Source: Aquipseudomonas alcaligenes MRY13-0052 (GTDB taxonomy: Bacteria > Pseudomonadota > Gammaproteobacteria > Pseudomonadales > Pseudomonadaceae). From it: a stretch of DNA of 64,000 nt. A program made the translations under genes and the position numbers. Each line of letters starts with the position of its first letter. The first letter of the stretch is position 1. Under the pieces are notes generated by a model. That model worked only from the letters and a program-made list of their open reading frames with translations, did no database searches and had not been told where the DNA came from. The stretch is from the NCBI GenBank assembly GCA_000474255.1, contig BATO01000025.1, forward strand, positions 1-64,000. Direction: 5' to 3'. Shown piece by piece: positions 57,065-64,000 of this stretch.

Positions 57065-57763
57065 TCAGATCGTCACCAGGCCGCGCACGCCTTCGGCTTC
57101 CATGTTTTTCCCGCGCCCCTGCTGGATGATTTCGCCCCGGCTCATCACCAGGTACTGGTCGGCCAACTCGGCGGCGAAGTCGTAGAACTGCTCCACCAGC
57201 AGGATGGCCATGTCGCCGCGCTCGGCCAGTTTGCGGATCACCGCACCGATCTCCTTGATCACCGAGGGCTGGATGCCTTCGGTGGGCTCGTCGAGGATCA
57301 GCAGGCGCGGCCGGCTGGCCAGGGCGCGGCCGATGGCCAGTTGTTGCTGCTGGCCGCCGGAGAGGTCGCCGCCGCGGCGGTGCTTCATCTCCCGCAGCAC
57401 CGGGAACAGCTCGTAGATGAACTCGGGCACTGCCTTGGCTTCCTTGGCGCTGAAGCGGGAGAGGCCCATGAGGAGGTTCTCCTCCACCGTCAGGCGCGGG
57501 AAGATCTCGCGGCCCTGGGGCACGTAGGCGATGCCGGCGTGCACGCGCTGGTGCGGCTTGGAGCCGGTGATCGGCTTGCCCTCCCAGTTCACCGCGCCTT
57601 CCTTCGCGGGGGTCAGGCCCATCAGGCACTTCAGCAACGTGGTCTTGCCCACGCCGTTGCGCCCGAGCAGGCAGGTGACCTCGCCAACCTTCACCTCGAA
57701 CGACAGGCCGCGGAGGATGTGGCTGCCGCCGTAGTATTGATGCAGCTGTTTCACTTGAAGCAT
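57065..57763 (-). CDS. urtE: Urea ABC transporter ATP-binding protein UrtE
   Basis: A 232-residue ATPase with Walker [10 protein letters not shown], signature [15 protein letters not shown] and Walker [14 protein letters not shown]. The family mark [15 protein letters not shown] is at the N-terminus. It works with UrtD on the UrtB-UrtC permease. It is separated from urtD by a hairpin repeat (57782-57867). Confidence 0.95.
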   Translation of the reverse strand: MLQVKQLHQYYGGSHILRGLSFEVKVGEVTCLLGRNGVGKTTLLKCLMGLTPAKEGAVNWEGKPITGSKPHQRVHAGIAYVPQGREIFPRLTVEENLLMGLSRFSAKEAKAVPEFIYELFPVLREMKHRRGGDLSGGQQQQLAIGRALASRPRLLILDEPTEGIQPSVIKEIGAVIRKLAERGDMAILLVEQFYDFAAELADQYLVMSRGEIIQQGRGKNMEAEGVRGLVTI

Positions 57764-57781
57764 GTCTAGTCCTCGGTGGAG

Positions 57782-57867
57782 GAGCTGGAAGCCAGAAGCT
57801 TGAAGCTTGAAGTAAGAGCTGCGTTGTGCCGCTTTTTCTTCCAGCTTCTGGCTTCAAGCTTCCAGCT
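57782..57867. repeat. GAAGCTGGAAGC-type inverted hairpin repeat, copy 2
   Basis: Left arm GAGCTGGAAGCCAGAAGCTT followed by GAAGCTTGAAG; right arm CTTCCAGCTTCTGGCTTCAAGCTTCCAGCTC. Stem-forming over at least 17 bases. It fills the urtD-urtE gap. Confidence 0.78.
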
Positions 57868-58727
57868 CAACGTCCCAGATAAACCTCGATCACCTGTTCA
57901 TTCGCCTGCACGTCCGCCAGCGACCCCTCCGCCAGCACATGCCCCTGGTGCAGCACGGTGACGTGGTCGGCGATGCTGCCGACGAAGCCCATGTCGTGCT
58001 CCACCACCATCAGCGAGTGCTTGCCGGCCAGGCCCTTGAACAGCTCGGCGGTGAATTCGGTCTCGGCGTCGGTCATGCCCGCCACCGGTTCGTCGAGCAG
58101 GAGCAGTTGCGGGTCCTGCATCAGCAGCATGCCGATCTCCAGGAACTGTTTCTGGCCGTGGGACAGGAGGCCGGCCGGGCGGCGTCGCGAGTCCTGCAGG
58201 CGGATGGTGGCGAGTACCTCGTCGATGCGGTCCTTCTGCTCGCCGGAGAGCTTGGCGCGCAGGCTGGCCCACACCGATTTGTCGGTCTTCTGCGCCAGCT
58301 CCAGGTTTTCGAACACCGTCAGCGCTTCGAACACCGTGGGCTTCTGGAACTTGCGGCCGATGCCGGCCTGGGCGATCTGCACCTCGCTCATGCGGGTCAG
58401 GTCCAGGGTCTCGCCGAACCAGGCACTGCCGGTGGTGGGGCGGGTCTTGCCGGTGATCACGTCCATCAGCGTGGTCTTGCCCGCGCCGTTGGGGCCGATG
58501 ATGCAGCGCAGCTCGCCGACGCCGATGTACAGGTTGAGGTCGTTGAGCGCCTTGAAGCCATCGAAGCTGACGCTGATGTCTTCCAGCGTGAGGATGGTGC
58601 CGTGGCGGGTGTTCAGGCCCTTGCCGGCGCTCTGGCCGAGGCCGAGGGCGTCGCGGCCGGTGCCGGCGTCGCTGTTGGGGTCGTAGGCGGGTTCGAGCAT
58701 GAGTTCGGGTACCGGGGGCGCTCTCAT
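57867..58727 (-). CDS. urtD: Urea ABC transporter ATP-binding protein UrtD
   Basis: A 286-residue ATPase: Walker A GPNGAGKTT, signature LSHGQKQFLEIGMLL (the H variant typical of UrtD), Walker B LLLLDEPVAGMTDAE. An N-terminal extension of about 40 residues (to LNTRHGTILTLEDIS) precedes the domain. ATG 58727 overlaps the urtC stop by four bases. Confidence 0.94.
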   Translation of the reverse strand: MRAPPVPELMLEPAYDPNSDAGTGRDALGLGQSAGKGLNTRHGTILTLEDISVSFDGFKALNDLNLYIGVGELRCIIGPNGAGKTTLMDVITGKTRPTTGSAWFGETLDLTRMSEVQIAQAGIGRKFQKPTVFEALTVFENLELAQKTDKSVWASLRAKLSGEQKDRIDEVLATIRLQDSRRRPAGLLSHGQKQFLEIGMLLMQDPQLLLLDEPVAGMTDAETEFTAELFKGLAGKHSLMVVEHDMGFVGSIADHVTVLHQGHVLAEGSLADVQANEQVIEVYLGR

Positions 58728-59803
58728 TGGTCCTTCTCCTTGCGCAGCAGGCCGAACAGGCCCTTGGGCAGGAACAGGGTGACGACGATGAACAGGGCGC
58801 CGAGGAAGAACAGCCAGTATTCCGGGAAGGCCACGGTGAACCAGCTCTTCATGCCGTTGACCAGGCCGGCGCCCAGCAGCGGGCCGATGAGCGAGCCGCG
58901 CCCGCCCAGGGCCACCCAGACGGCGGCTTCGATGGAGTTGGTCGGCGACATCTCGCTGGGGTTGATGATGCCCACCTGGGGCACGTACAGCGCGCCGGCC
59001 AGGCCGCAGAGCACAGCCGACAACACCCAGATGAACAGCTTGTAGCCGCGCGGGTCGTAGCCGCAGAACATCAGGCGGTTCTCGGCGTCGCGCAGGGCGG
59101 TGAGCACCCGGCCGAACTTGCTCTTCGACAGGCGCCAGCCGAGCAGCAGGGCGCCCACCAGCAGCGCCACCGTGGCCAGGAACAGCACGGCGCGGGTGCC
59201 CGGCGCGGTGATGTCGAAGCCGAGGATGCGCTTGAAGTCGGTGAAGCCGTTGTTGCCGCCGAAGCCGGTCTCGTTGCGGAAAAACAGCAGCATGCCGGCG
59301 AAGGTCAGGGCCTGGGTCATGATCGAGAAGTACACGCCCTTGATCCGCGAGCGGAAGGCGAAGAAGCCGAACACCAGGGCCAACAGGCCGGGGGCGAGCA
59401 CCACCAGGCACAGCGACCAGAGGAAGCTGGAGGTGCCGGTCCAGTACCAGGGCAGTTCGCTCCAGGCGAGGAAGCTCATGAAGGCCGGCAGACCGTCGCC
59501 GGCGCTCTGGCGCATCAGGTACATGCCCATGGCGTAGCCGCCGAGGGCGAAGAACAGCCCGTGGCCCAGGGACAGCAGCCCGGCGTAGCCCCAGACCAGG
59601 TCCAGGGCCAGGGCGACGATGGCGTAGCAGAGGATCTTGCCCACCAGGGTGAGGGTGTAGGCGGAGACCTGCAGCGGGTTGTCGGCCGGCAGCAGGTGCA
59701 GCAGCGGCAGGGCGATGAGCACCGCCAGCACCAGGGCGCCAACGCCCAGGGTTACTTTCGGGCCGGCCTTCTGCGCGGCGGTGAGGGTCAGGGGCTGGTT
59801 CAT
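58724..59803 (-). CDS. urtC: Urea ABC transporter permease UrtC
   Basis: A 359-residue LivM-like permease with about nine hydrophobic segments and ALDLVWGYAGLLSLGHGLFFALGGYAMG. The start overlaps the urtB stop by one base (TGATG). Confidence 0.94.
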   Translation of the reverse strand: MNQPLTLTAAQKAGPKVTLGVGALVLAVLIALPLLHLLPADNPLQVSAYTLTLVGKILCYAIVALALDLVWGYAGLLSLGHGLFFALGGYAMGMYLMRQSAGDGLPAFMSFLAWSELPWYWTGTSSFLWSLCLVVLAPGLLALVFGFFAFRSRIKGVYFSIMTQALTFAGMLLFFRNETGFGGNNGFTDFKRILGFDITAPGTRAVLFLATVALLVGALLLGWRLSKSKFGRVLTALRDAENRLMFCGYDPRGYKLFIWVLSAVLCGLAGALYVPQVGIINPSEMSPTNSIEAAVWVALGGRGSLIGPLLGAGLVNGMKSWFTVAFPEYWLFFLGALFIVVTLFLPKGLFGLLRKEKDQ

Positions 59804-61371
59804 CAGTCGATCACCCGTCCTTTCAATGCGAAGAGGCCCTGGGGGCGTTTCTGGATGAAGAGAATGATCAGCGCGAGGATCAGGATCTTGCCCAGCACGG
59901 CGCCGATCTGTGGTTCGAGGATCTTGTTCGCCACGCCCAGGCCGAAGGCCGCCATCACGCTGCCGGCCAACTGGCCGACGCCACCGAGCACCACCACCAG
60001 GAAGGAGTCGATGATGTAGCCCTGGCCGAGGTCGGGGCCGACGTTGCCGATCTGCGACAGGGCCACGCCGCCGAGCCCGGCGATGCCGGAGCCGAGGCCG
60101 AAGGCGAGCATGTCCACGCGGCCGGTGGGCACGCCGCAGCAGGCGGCCATGTTGCGATTCTGGGTGACGGCGCGGACGTTGAGGCCCAGGCGCGTGCGGT
60201 TCAGCAGCAGCCAGGTCAGCGCCACCACGAACAGAGCGAAGCCGATGATGACGATGCGGTTGTACGGCAGCACCAGGTTGGGCAGCACCTGGATGCCGCC
60301 GGAGAGCCAGGCCGGGTTGGCCACCTCGACGTTCTGCGCGCCGAAGACCACGCGCACCAACTGGATCAGCATCAGGCTGATGCCCCAGGTGGCGAGCAGG
60401 GTTTCCAGGGGGCGGCCATAGAGGTGGCGGATCACCGTGCGCTCCAGGGCCATGCCGATGGCGGCGGTGACGAAGAAGGCCACCGGCAGCGCCACCAGCG
60501 GGTAGAGGGCGAGCAGGTCCGGTGCCAGGCGCTGGAACATCAGCTGCACGATGTAGGTGGAGTAGGCGCCGAGCATCAGCATCTCGCCGTGGGCCATGTT
60601 GATCACCCCGAGCAGGCCGAAGGTGATGGCCAGGCCGAGGGCGGCCAGCAGCAGGATGGAGCCCAGGGACAGGCCGCTGAAGGCCTGGCCGAGCACTTCG
60701 CCCAGCGCCAGCCGGCGCTTGACCTGGGCCAGGCTGGTTTCGGCGGCGGTGCGCACCGCGGCGTCGGTTTCCACTGCCGGGTCGAGCAGCGCCTCGAGGC
60801 GGGTGCGGGCCAGCGGGTCGCCGGTTTCGCCCAGCAGGCGCACGGCGTTGAGGCGGATGGCCGGGTCGGGGTCGACCAGCTGCAGGTTGGCCAGGGCCAG
60901 GCCGATGGCGTCACGCACGGCGGCGTCTTCCTCGGCGACCATGCGCTGGTTGAGCAGCGGCAGTTGTGCGGGCTTGGCACTCTTCTGCAGCTGGCGGGCG
61001 GCGTCCAGGCGCGCGGCGGGTTCGGCGGCGAGTAACTCGTGGCTGGCCTGGGCGGTGATCAGCAGGCCGCGCAGGCGGTTGTTCAGGCGCAGCTTCTTCG
61101 GCGTGGCGGCGGGGGCGGCGTCGCCCTCGGCGGCCTGCCAGGTGCCGTCCTGTTCGAAGTAGGCCAGCTTGGCGTCGACGGCAAAGCGGTTCTGTTGCAG
61201 GGCATCGAGCAGGGGCTGGCGCGTGGCCTCGGGCTGGGCGGCCCAGCTTTCCAGCAGCTTGGCTTGCTGGCCCGGGTTGGCGGCAGCGAAGTCATTGGCG
61301 TCACCGGCCTGGGCCGCCAGGGGCAGCAACAGGGCCAGGGACAGGAGGATTCGGAAAAGGCAGGTGGGCAT
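59803..61371 (-). CDS. urtB: Urea ABC transporter permease UrtB
   Basis: A 522-residue LivH-like permease. A signal peptide (SLALLLPLAAQA) and an N-terminal helical-repeat region of about 200 residues (HEAT-like, e.g. DPAIRLNAVRLLGETGDPLARTRLEALL) precede the membrane part, which begins LAITFGLLGVINMAHGEMLMLGAY. This long N-terminal part is normal for UrtB and absent from LivH. Confidence 0.94.
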   Translation of the reverse strand: MPTCLFRILLSLALLLPLAAQAGDANDFAAANPGQQAKLLESWAAQPEATRQPLLDALQQNRFAVDAKLAYFEQDGTWQAAEGDAAPAATPKKLRLNNRLRGLLITAQASHELLAAEPAARLDAARQLQKSAKPAQLPLLNQRMVAEEDAAVRDAIGLALANLQLVDPDPAIRLNAVRLLGETGDPLARTRLEALLDPAVETDAAVRTAAETSLAQVKRRLALGEVLGQAFSGLSLGSILLLAALGLAITFGLLGVINMAHGEMLMLGAYSTYIVQLMFQRLAPDLLALYPLVALPVAFFVTAAIGMALERTVIRHLYGRPLETLLATWGISLMLIQLVRVVFGAQNVEVANPAWLSGGIQVLPNLVLPYNRIVIIGFALFVVALTWLLLNRTRLGLNVRAVTQNRNMAACCGVPTGRVDMLAFGLGSGIAGLGGVALSQIGNVGPDLGQGYIIDSFLVVVLGGVGQLAGSVMAAFGLGVANKILEPQIGAVLGKILILALIILFIQKRPQGLFALKGRVID

Positions 61372-61401
61372 GGAGGGGAGGCTCCGTTATCGGCGGGGAC
61401 C

Positions 61402-61468
61402 GGAAGCTGGAAGCTAGAGGCTGGAAGCTGGAAGTGAGGTACTTCCGGCTTCCGGCTCTCGGCTAAGA
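61402..61468. repeat. GAAGCTGGAAGC-type inverted hairpin repeat, copy 3
   Basis: CCGGAAGCTGGAAGCTAGAGG and GCTGGAAGCTGGAAG on the left, CTTCCGGCTTCCGGCTCTCGG and CTTCCGGCTT on the right. It occupies the gap between urtA and urtB. Confidence 0.72.
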
Positions 61469-61476
61469 CTTCCGGC

Positions 61477-62742
61477 TTAGTTCTTCACCGCATAGTCCGG
61501 CTTCTTGTCGTTGCCGGGGATGAAGGGGCTCCACGGCTGGGCGCGCAGCGGGCCTTCGGTCTGCCAGACCACGGAGAACTGACCGTCTTCCTGGACCTCG
61601 CCGATCATCACCGGCTTGTGCAGGTGGTGGTTGGTCTTGTCCATGGTCAGGGTGTAGCCGGAGGGCGCGGCGAAGGTCTGGCCGCCCATGGCTTCACGGA
61701 CTTTGTCGACGTCGGTGGTGCCGGCCTTCTCGACCGCCTGGGCCCACATGTGGATGCCGACGTAGGTGGCTTCCATGGGGTCGTTGGTCACGGCGGTGCT
61801 GTAGTTGGGCAGGTTCTTGGCCTTGGCGTAGGCCTTCCAGTCGGTGACGAACTTGCTGTTCACCGGGTTATCCACGGACTCGAAGTAGTTCCAGGCCGCC
61901 AGCTGGCCCACCAGCGGCTTGGTGTCGATGCCGCGCAGTTCTTCCTCGCCCACGGAGAAGGCCACCACCGGGATGTCGGTGGCCTCGATGCCCTGGTTGG
62001 CCAGCTCCTTGTAGAAGGGCACGTTGGAGTCGCCGTTGACGGTGGAGATCACCGCAGTCTTGCCGCCGGCGGAGAACTTCTTGATGTTGGCGACGATGGT
62101 CTGGTAATCGCTGTGGCCGAAGGGGGTGTAGACCTCTTCGATGTCCTTGTCCGCCACGCCCTTGCTGTGCAGGAAGCTGCGCAGGATCTTGTTGGTGGTG
62201 CGTGGGTAGACGTAGTCGGTGCCCAGCAGGAAGTAGCGCTTGGCGGCGCCGCCGTCTTCGCTCATCAGGTATTCCACCGCCGGGATGGCCTGCTGGTTCG
62301 GCGCCGCGCCGGTGTAGAAGACGTTGGGCGAGAGCTCTTCACCCTCGTACTGCACGGGGTAGAACAGCAGGCCGTTGAGCTCCTCGAATACCGGCAGCAC
62401 GGACTTGCGCGACACCGAGGTCCAGCAGCCGAAGACTACGTCCACCTTGTCCTTGGTCAGCAGCTGGCGGGCCTTCTCGGCGAACAGCGGCCAGTTGGAG
62501 GCGGGGTCGACCACCACGGGTTCCAGCTTCTTGCCGTTGATGCCGCCCTTGGCGTTGATCTCGTCGATGGTCATGAGCGCCATGTCCTTGAGCGAGGTCT
62601 CGGAGATGGCCATGGTGCCGGACAGCGAATGCAGGATGCCGACCTTGATGGTCTCGGCGGCCTGCAGGGTGAAGGGGAACAGGCCGGTCAGTACCAGGGC
62701 GCTGGCGGCGAGGGTGGATTTCAGGAAGGGACGGCGTTTCAT
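61477..62742 (-). CDS. urtA: Urea ABC transporter substrate-binding protein UrtA
   Basis: A 421-residue periplasmic binding protein. The N-terminus MKRRPFLKSTLAASALVL fits a twin-arginine signal (RRxFLK). The mature part, AAETIKVGILHSLSGTMAISETSLKD, is characteristic of UrtA. AAGGAGG lies 8 bases before ATG 62742, deciding the start against an in-frame codon at 62769. It is the first gene of the urt run, expressed from the sigma-54 promoter at 62835-62850. Confidence 0.96.
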   Translation of the reverse strand: MKRRPFLKSTLAASALVLTGLFPFTLQAAETIKVGILHSLSGTMAISETSLKDMALMTIDEINAKGGINGKKLEPVVVDPASNWPLFAEKARQLLTKDKVDVVFGCWTSVSRKSVLPVFEELNGLLFYPVQYEGEELSPNVFYTGAAPNQQAIPAVEYLMSEDGGAAKRYFLLGTDYVYPRTTNKILRSFLHSKGVADKDIEEVYTPFGHSDYQTIVANIKKFSAGGKTAVISTVNGDSNVPFYKELANQGIEATDIPVVAFSVGEEELRGIDTKPLVGQLAAWNYFESVDNPVNSKFVTDWKAYAKAKNLPNYSTAVTNDPMEATYVGIHMWAQAVEKAGTTDVDKVREAMGGQTFAAPSGYTLTMDKTNHHLHKPVMIGEVQEDGQFSVVWQTEGPLRAQPWSPFIPGNDKKPDYAVKN

Positions 62743-62834
62743 GTAAAGCCTCCTTGGCTGTCCATGCAATGACAGTGGGATGGGACCGAAATGGGGTCAT
62801 CAGTACGGTCATCTGTACTGCTGTCAGTGCATTG

Positions 62835-62850
62835 GCAGCATCCGTGCCAA
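62835..62850 (-). promoter_or_regulatory. Sigma-54 (-24/-12) promoter of urtABCDE
   Basis: On the minus strand TTGGCACG-GATG-CTGC: GG (62847-62848) and GC (62835-62836) are exactly 10 bases apart, and the -24 half is a full consensus match. The leader to urtA is about 80 bases. Confidence 0.87.
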
Positions 62851-62910
62851 CGGCGCTAAAGGTTTGATTTAGAGGGCTTTGCGGGATTCTTAGCAGGATT
62901 TCGGGAAAAT

Positions 62911-62937
62911 CGCCGCGCTCCATTGCGGTGCGCGGCG
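62911..62937 (-). promoter_or_regulatory. Hairpin after marC overlapping an NtrC-like site
   Basis: CGCCGCGC (62911-62918) and GCGCGGCG (62930-62937) form an 8-bp stem. On the minus strand it is followed by ATTTTC, so it can end the marC message. The loop side contains GCAC-N7-GAGC (62917-62931), 7 of 8 core bases of an NtrC site, about 70 bases upstream of the -24 element. Either or both roles are possible. Confidence 0.5.
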
Positions 62938-62976
62938 ACAAGCTGAACGGTCGGTCAGGTCACGGGTTGCACGCTT

Positions 62977-63573
62977 TCAGGGCGCCAGGTAGTTCTTCAC
63001 CCCGGTGAAGATGATCTGGGCCGCGAGGGCGCAGACGAACAGGCCCATCAGGCGGCTGACGATCTGCAGGCCCTGCTCGCCGAGGATGCGTTCAATGCGG
63101 TTGGAGAGGTAGAGCACCACGCCGACAGTGACGCTGGCGAGGGCGATGGCGGCCAGGGCGGTGAGCTTGTCGTTCCAGTGGTGGTGCCCGGCGCCCATCA
63201 CCAGCATGGCGCCGATGGTGCCGGGGCCGACGGTGAGGGGAATGGTCAGCGGCACGATGGTGACGTCCTGCTGCACGTTGTCCGACTGCACCGCCGGCTT
63301 GCCCTGGGCCATGCCGAGGGCGGAGATGAACAGCACGCTGCCGGCGCCGATGCGGAAGGCGTCGATGGTGATGCCGAAGACGTTGAAGATGCTCTGGCCG
63401 AACAGGTACAGCAGCACGCTGGCCACCAGGGTACCGAGGGCGACCTTCCAGGCCAGGCGCTTGCGCTCCTTGACCGTGTAGCCGCGGGTCAGGCCGATGA
63501 AGCAGGAAAGGACGAAGAAGGGGCTGTAGAGCACCAGCATCTTCAGGTACAGGCTGAACATCGTGGAGAGCAT
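62977..63573 (-). CDS. MarC family (NAAT) membrane protein
   Basis: 198 residues with six hydrophobic segments: MLSTMFSLYLKMLVLYSPFFVLSCFIGLTRGY at the N-terminus, VPLTIPLTVGPGTIGAMLVMG (family hallmark) in the middle. The function is unknown; E. coli MarC is no longer thought to affect antibiotic resistance. ATG 63573 or 63561 may be the start, and neither has a clear Shine-Dalgarno. It is upstream of urtA on the same strand but separated by a terminator-like hairpin and the urt promoter. Confidence 0.87.
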   Translation of the reverse strand: MLSTMFSLYLKMLVLYSPFFVLSCFIGLTRGYTVKERKRLAWKVALGTLVASVLLYLFGQSIFNVFGITIDAFRIGAGSVLFISALGMAQGKPAVQSDNVQQDVTIVPLTIPLTVGPGTIGAMLVMGAGHHHWNDKLTALAAIALASVTVGVVLYLSNRIERILGEQGLQIVSRLMGLFVCALAAQIIFTGVKNYLAP

Positions 63574-63660
63574 CGGACGGGCTCGTGATGGAGAGTGTTG
63601 TGAGTGTAGGAGCAGCCGAGGGTTGCGCCCGTTGATCCGGGTCGCCCTGGCGAGGGGCAA

Positions 63661-64000
63661 TCATACGCCGGCACGCCGCCGGATGTGGGGGCGCGTCGTA
63701 TCAGTGCGGAGCGGGCACAGGGCACAGTCCATGGCGTGGCAGACGCAGGGTGGGCGTGGGCTTCAGCCCACCGCTCTCCCGGAGCCAGGTACATTGGCAT
63801 GCCAGGCCCGACCCCGCTTGGTGGATGAAAAGAGCGTCATCCACCCTACATAGCGGTCATGTCCGCGCGCGGGCGTGAGGCCTTCGTAGGGGCGACTTCA
63901 GTCGCCAAGCGGTGCGCAGCGCCGCCGCTCTTGTAGGAGCGAATTCATTCGCGATGGGAATCCCGGGCTGAAGCCCGGGCTACGGGGGATCAGGAATGCA
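63661..64000. repeat. Repeat-rich intergenic stretch at the window end
   Basis: No gene is supported in these 340 bases. They hold GTGGGCTTCAGCCCAC (about 63756), family B inverted (63820), a GGCGACTTCAGTCGCC palindrome (about 63892), GTAGGAGCGAATTCATTCGC (about 63931) and the family C palindrome CCCGGGCTGAAGCCCGGG (about 63963). Five hairpin repeats of different families stand head to tail. Confidence 0.7.
63820..63849 (-). repeat. Hairpin repeat family B, copy 4 (inverted)
   Basis: Reverse complement of the copy at 16379. It lies in a repeat-rich stretch upstream of the marC start. Confidence 0.8.

Overview
The window is high-GC chromosomal DNA from a Pseudomonas of the P. aeruginosa / P. 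resinovorans / P. otitidis type. The azurin precursor, the desT-desCB module, the amaA/amaB pipecolate genes, the split urease cluster with an acetyltransferase gene between ureA and ureB, and the gene order (alr ... azu ... ureEFG ... desT ... Hsp70 ... ureABC ... urtEDCBA) all recall, from memory, the PAO1 region running from about PA4930 down to PA4858. I see no rRNA, tRNA, prophage or CRISPR array. The only transposase-like gene is a REP-associated tyrosine transposase (RAYT).

Layout. 1-5.6 kb: alanine racemase, a membrane diguanylate cyclase, and a YgiQ radical SAM protein. 5.7-8.1 kb: a two-gene lipoprotein unit (parallel beta-helix protein plus diheme cytochrome c). 8.4-15.2 kb: a three-gene operon of two transglutaminase-like proteins around a circularly permuted ATP-grasp/alpha-E protein, a predicted peptide-ligation or tailoring system. 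15.5-19.4 kb: MscS channel, GNAT, DCC-type protein, DUF3465 protein, LOG-family protein and azurin. 20.2-31.8 kb: a lysine/pipecolate catabolic island (DUF1338/HglS-like, LysR, amaB, amaA, a five-gene HAAT-type ABC transporter and an ornithine-cyclodeaminase-family reductase). This island is bracketed by two directly oriented copies of an approximately 560-bp element with terminal inverted repeats. 32.5-33.1 kb: a gene-free stretch carrying a cluster of DnaA boxes. 33.1-40.6 kb: SDR, glycerophosphodiesterase, ureJ/G/F/E, and desT with desCB. 40.6-42.1 kb: two paralogous exported proteins built from perfect 13-residue repeats. 42.4-52.1 kb: mostly stress and envelope genes (AsmA, ferritin-like, two OsmE, Hsp70-like, PsiF, small lipoproteins, oxaloacetate decarboxylase). 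52.3-53.2 kb: the RAYT among copies of its probable cognate repeat. 53.2-62.9 kb: ureC-ureB-acetyltransferase-ureA-ureD and urtE-D-C-B-A, all on the minus strand. 63 kb: a MarC-family protein, then a dense set of intergenic repeats.

How it works together. Nitrogen scavenging dominates. Three well-matched sigma-54 (-24/-12) promoters can be read directly: before the HAAT transporter (25463-25478), before ureE (37404-37420) and before urtA (62835-62850). Each has NtrC-like dyads upstream. Urea uptake (UrtABCDE), urease (UreABC), nickel-insertion proteins (UreDEFG) and a HupE/UreJ membrane protein therefore probably form one nitrogen regulon together with pipecolate/lysine-type uptake. The catabolic island encodes the reductase, AmaA, AmaB and HglS-like steps of the D-lysine/pipecolate to 2-hydroxyglutarate route. 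Only the aminotransferase step is missing from it.

Several dispersed hairpin-forming repeat families fill nearly every intergenic gap and are listed as separate entries.
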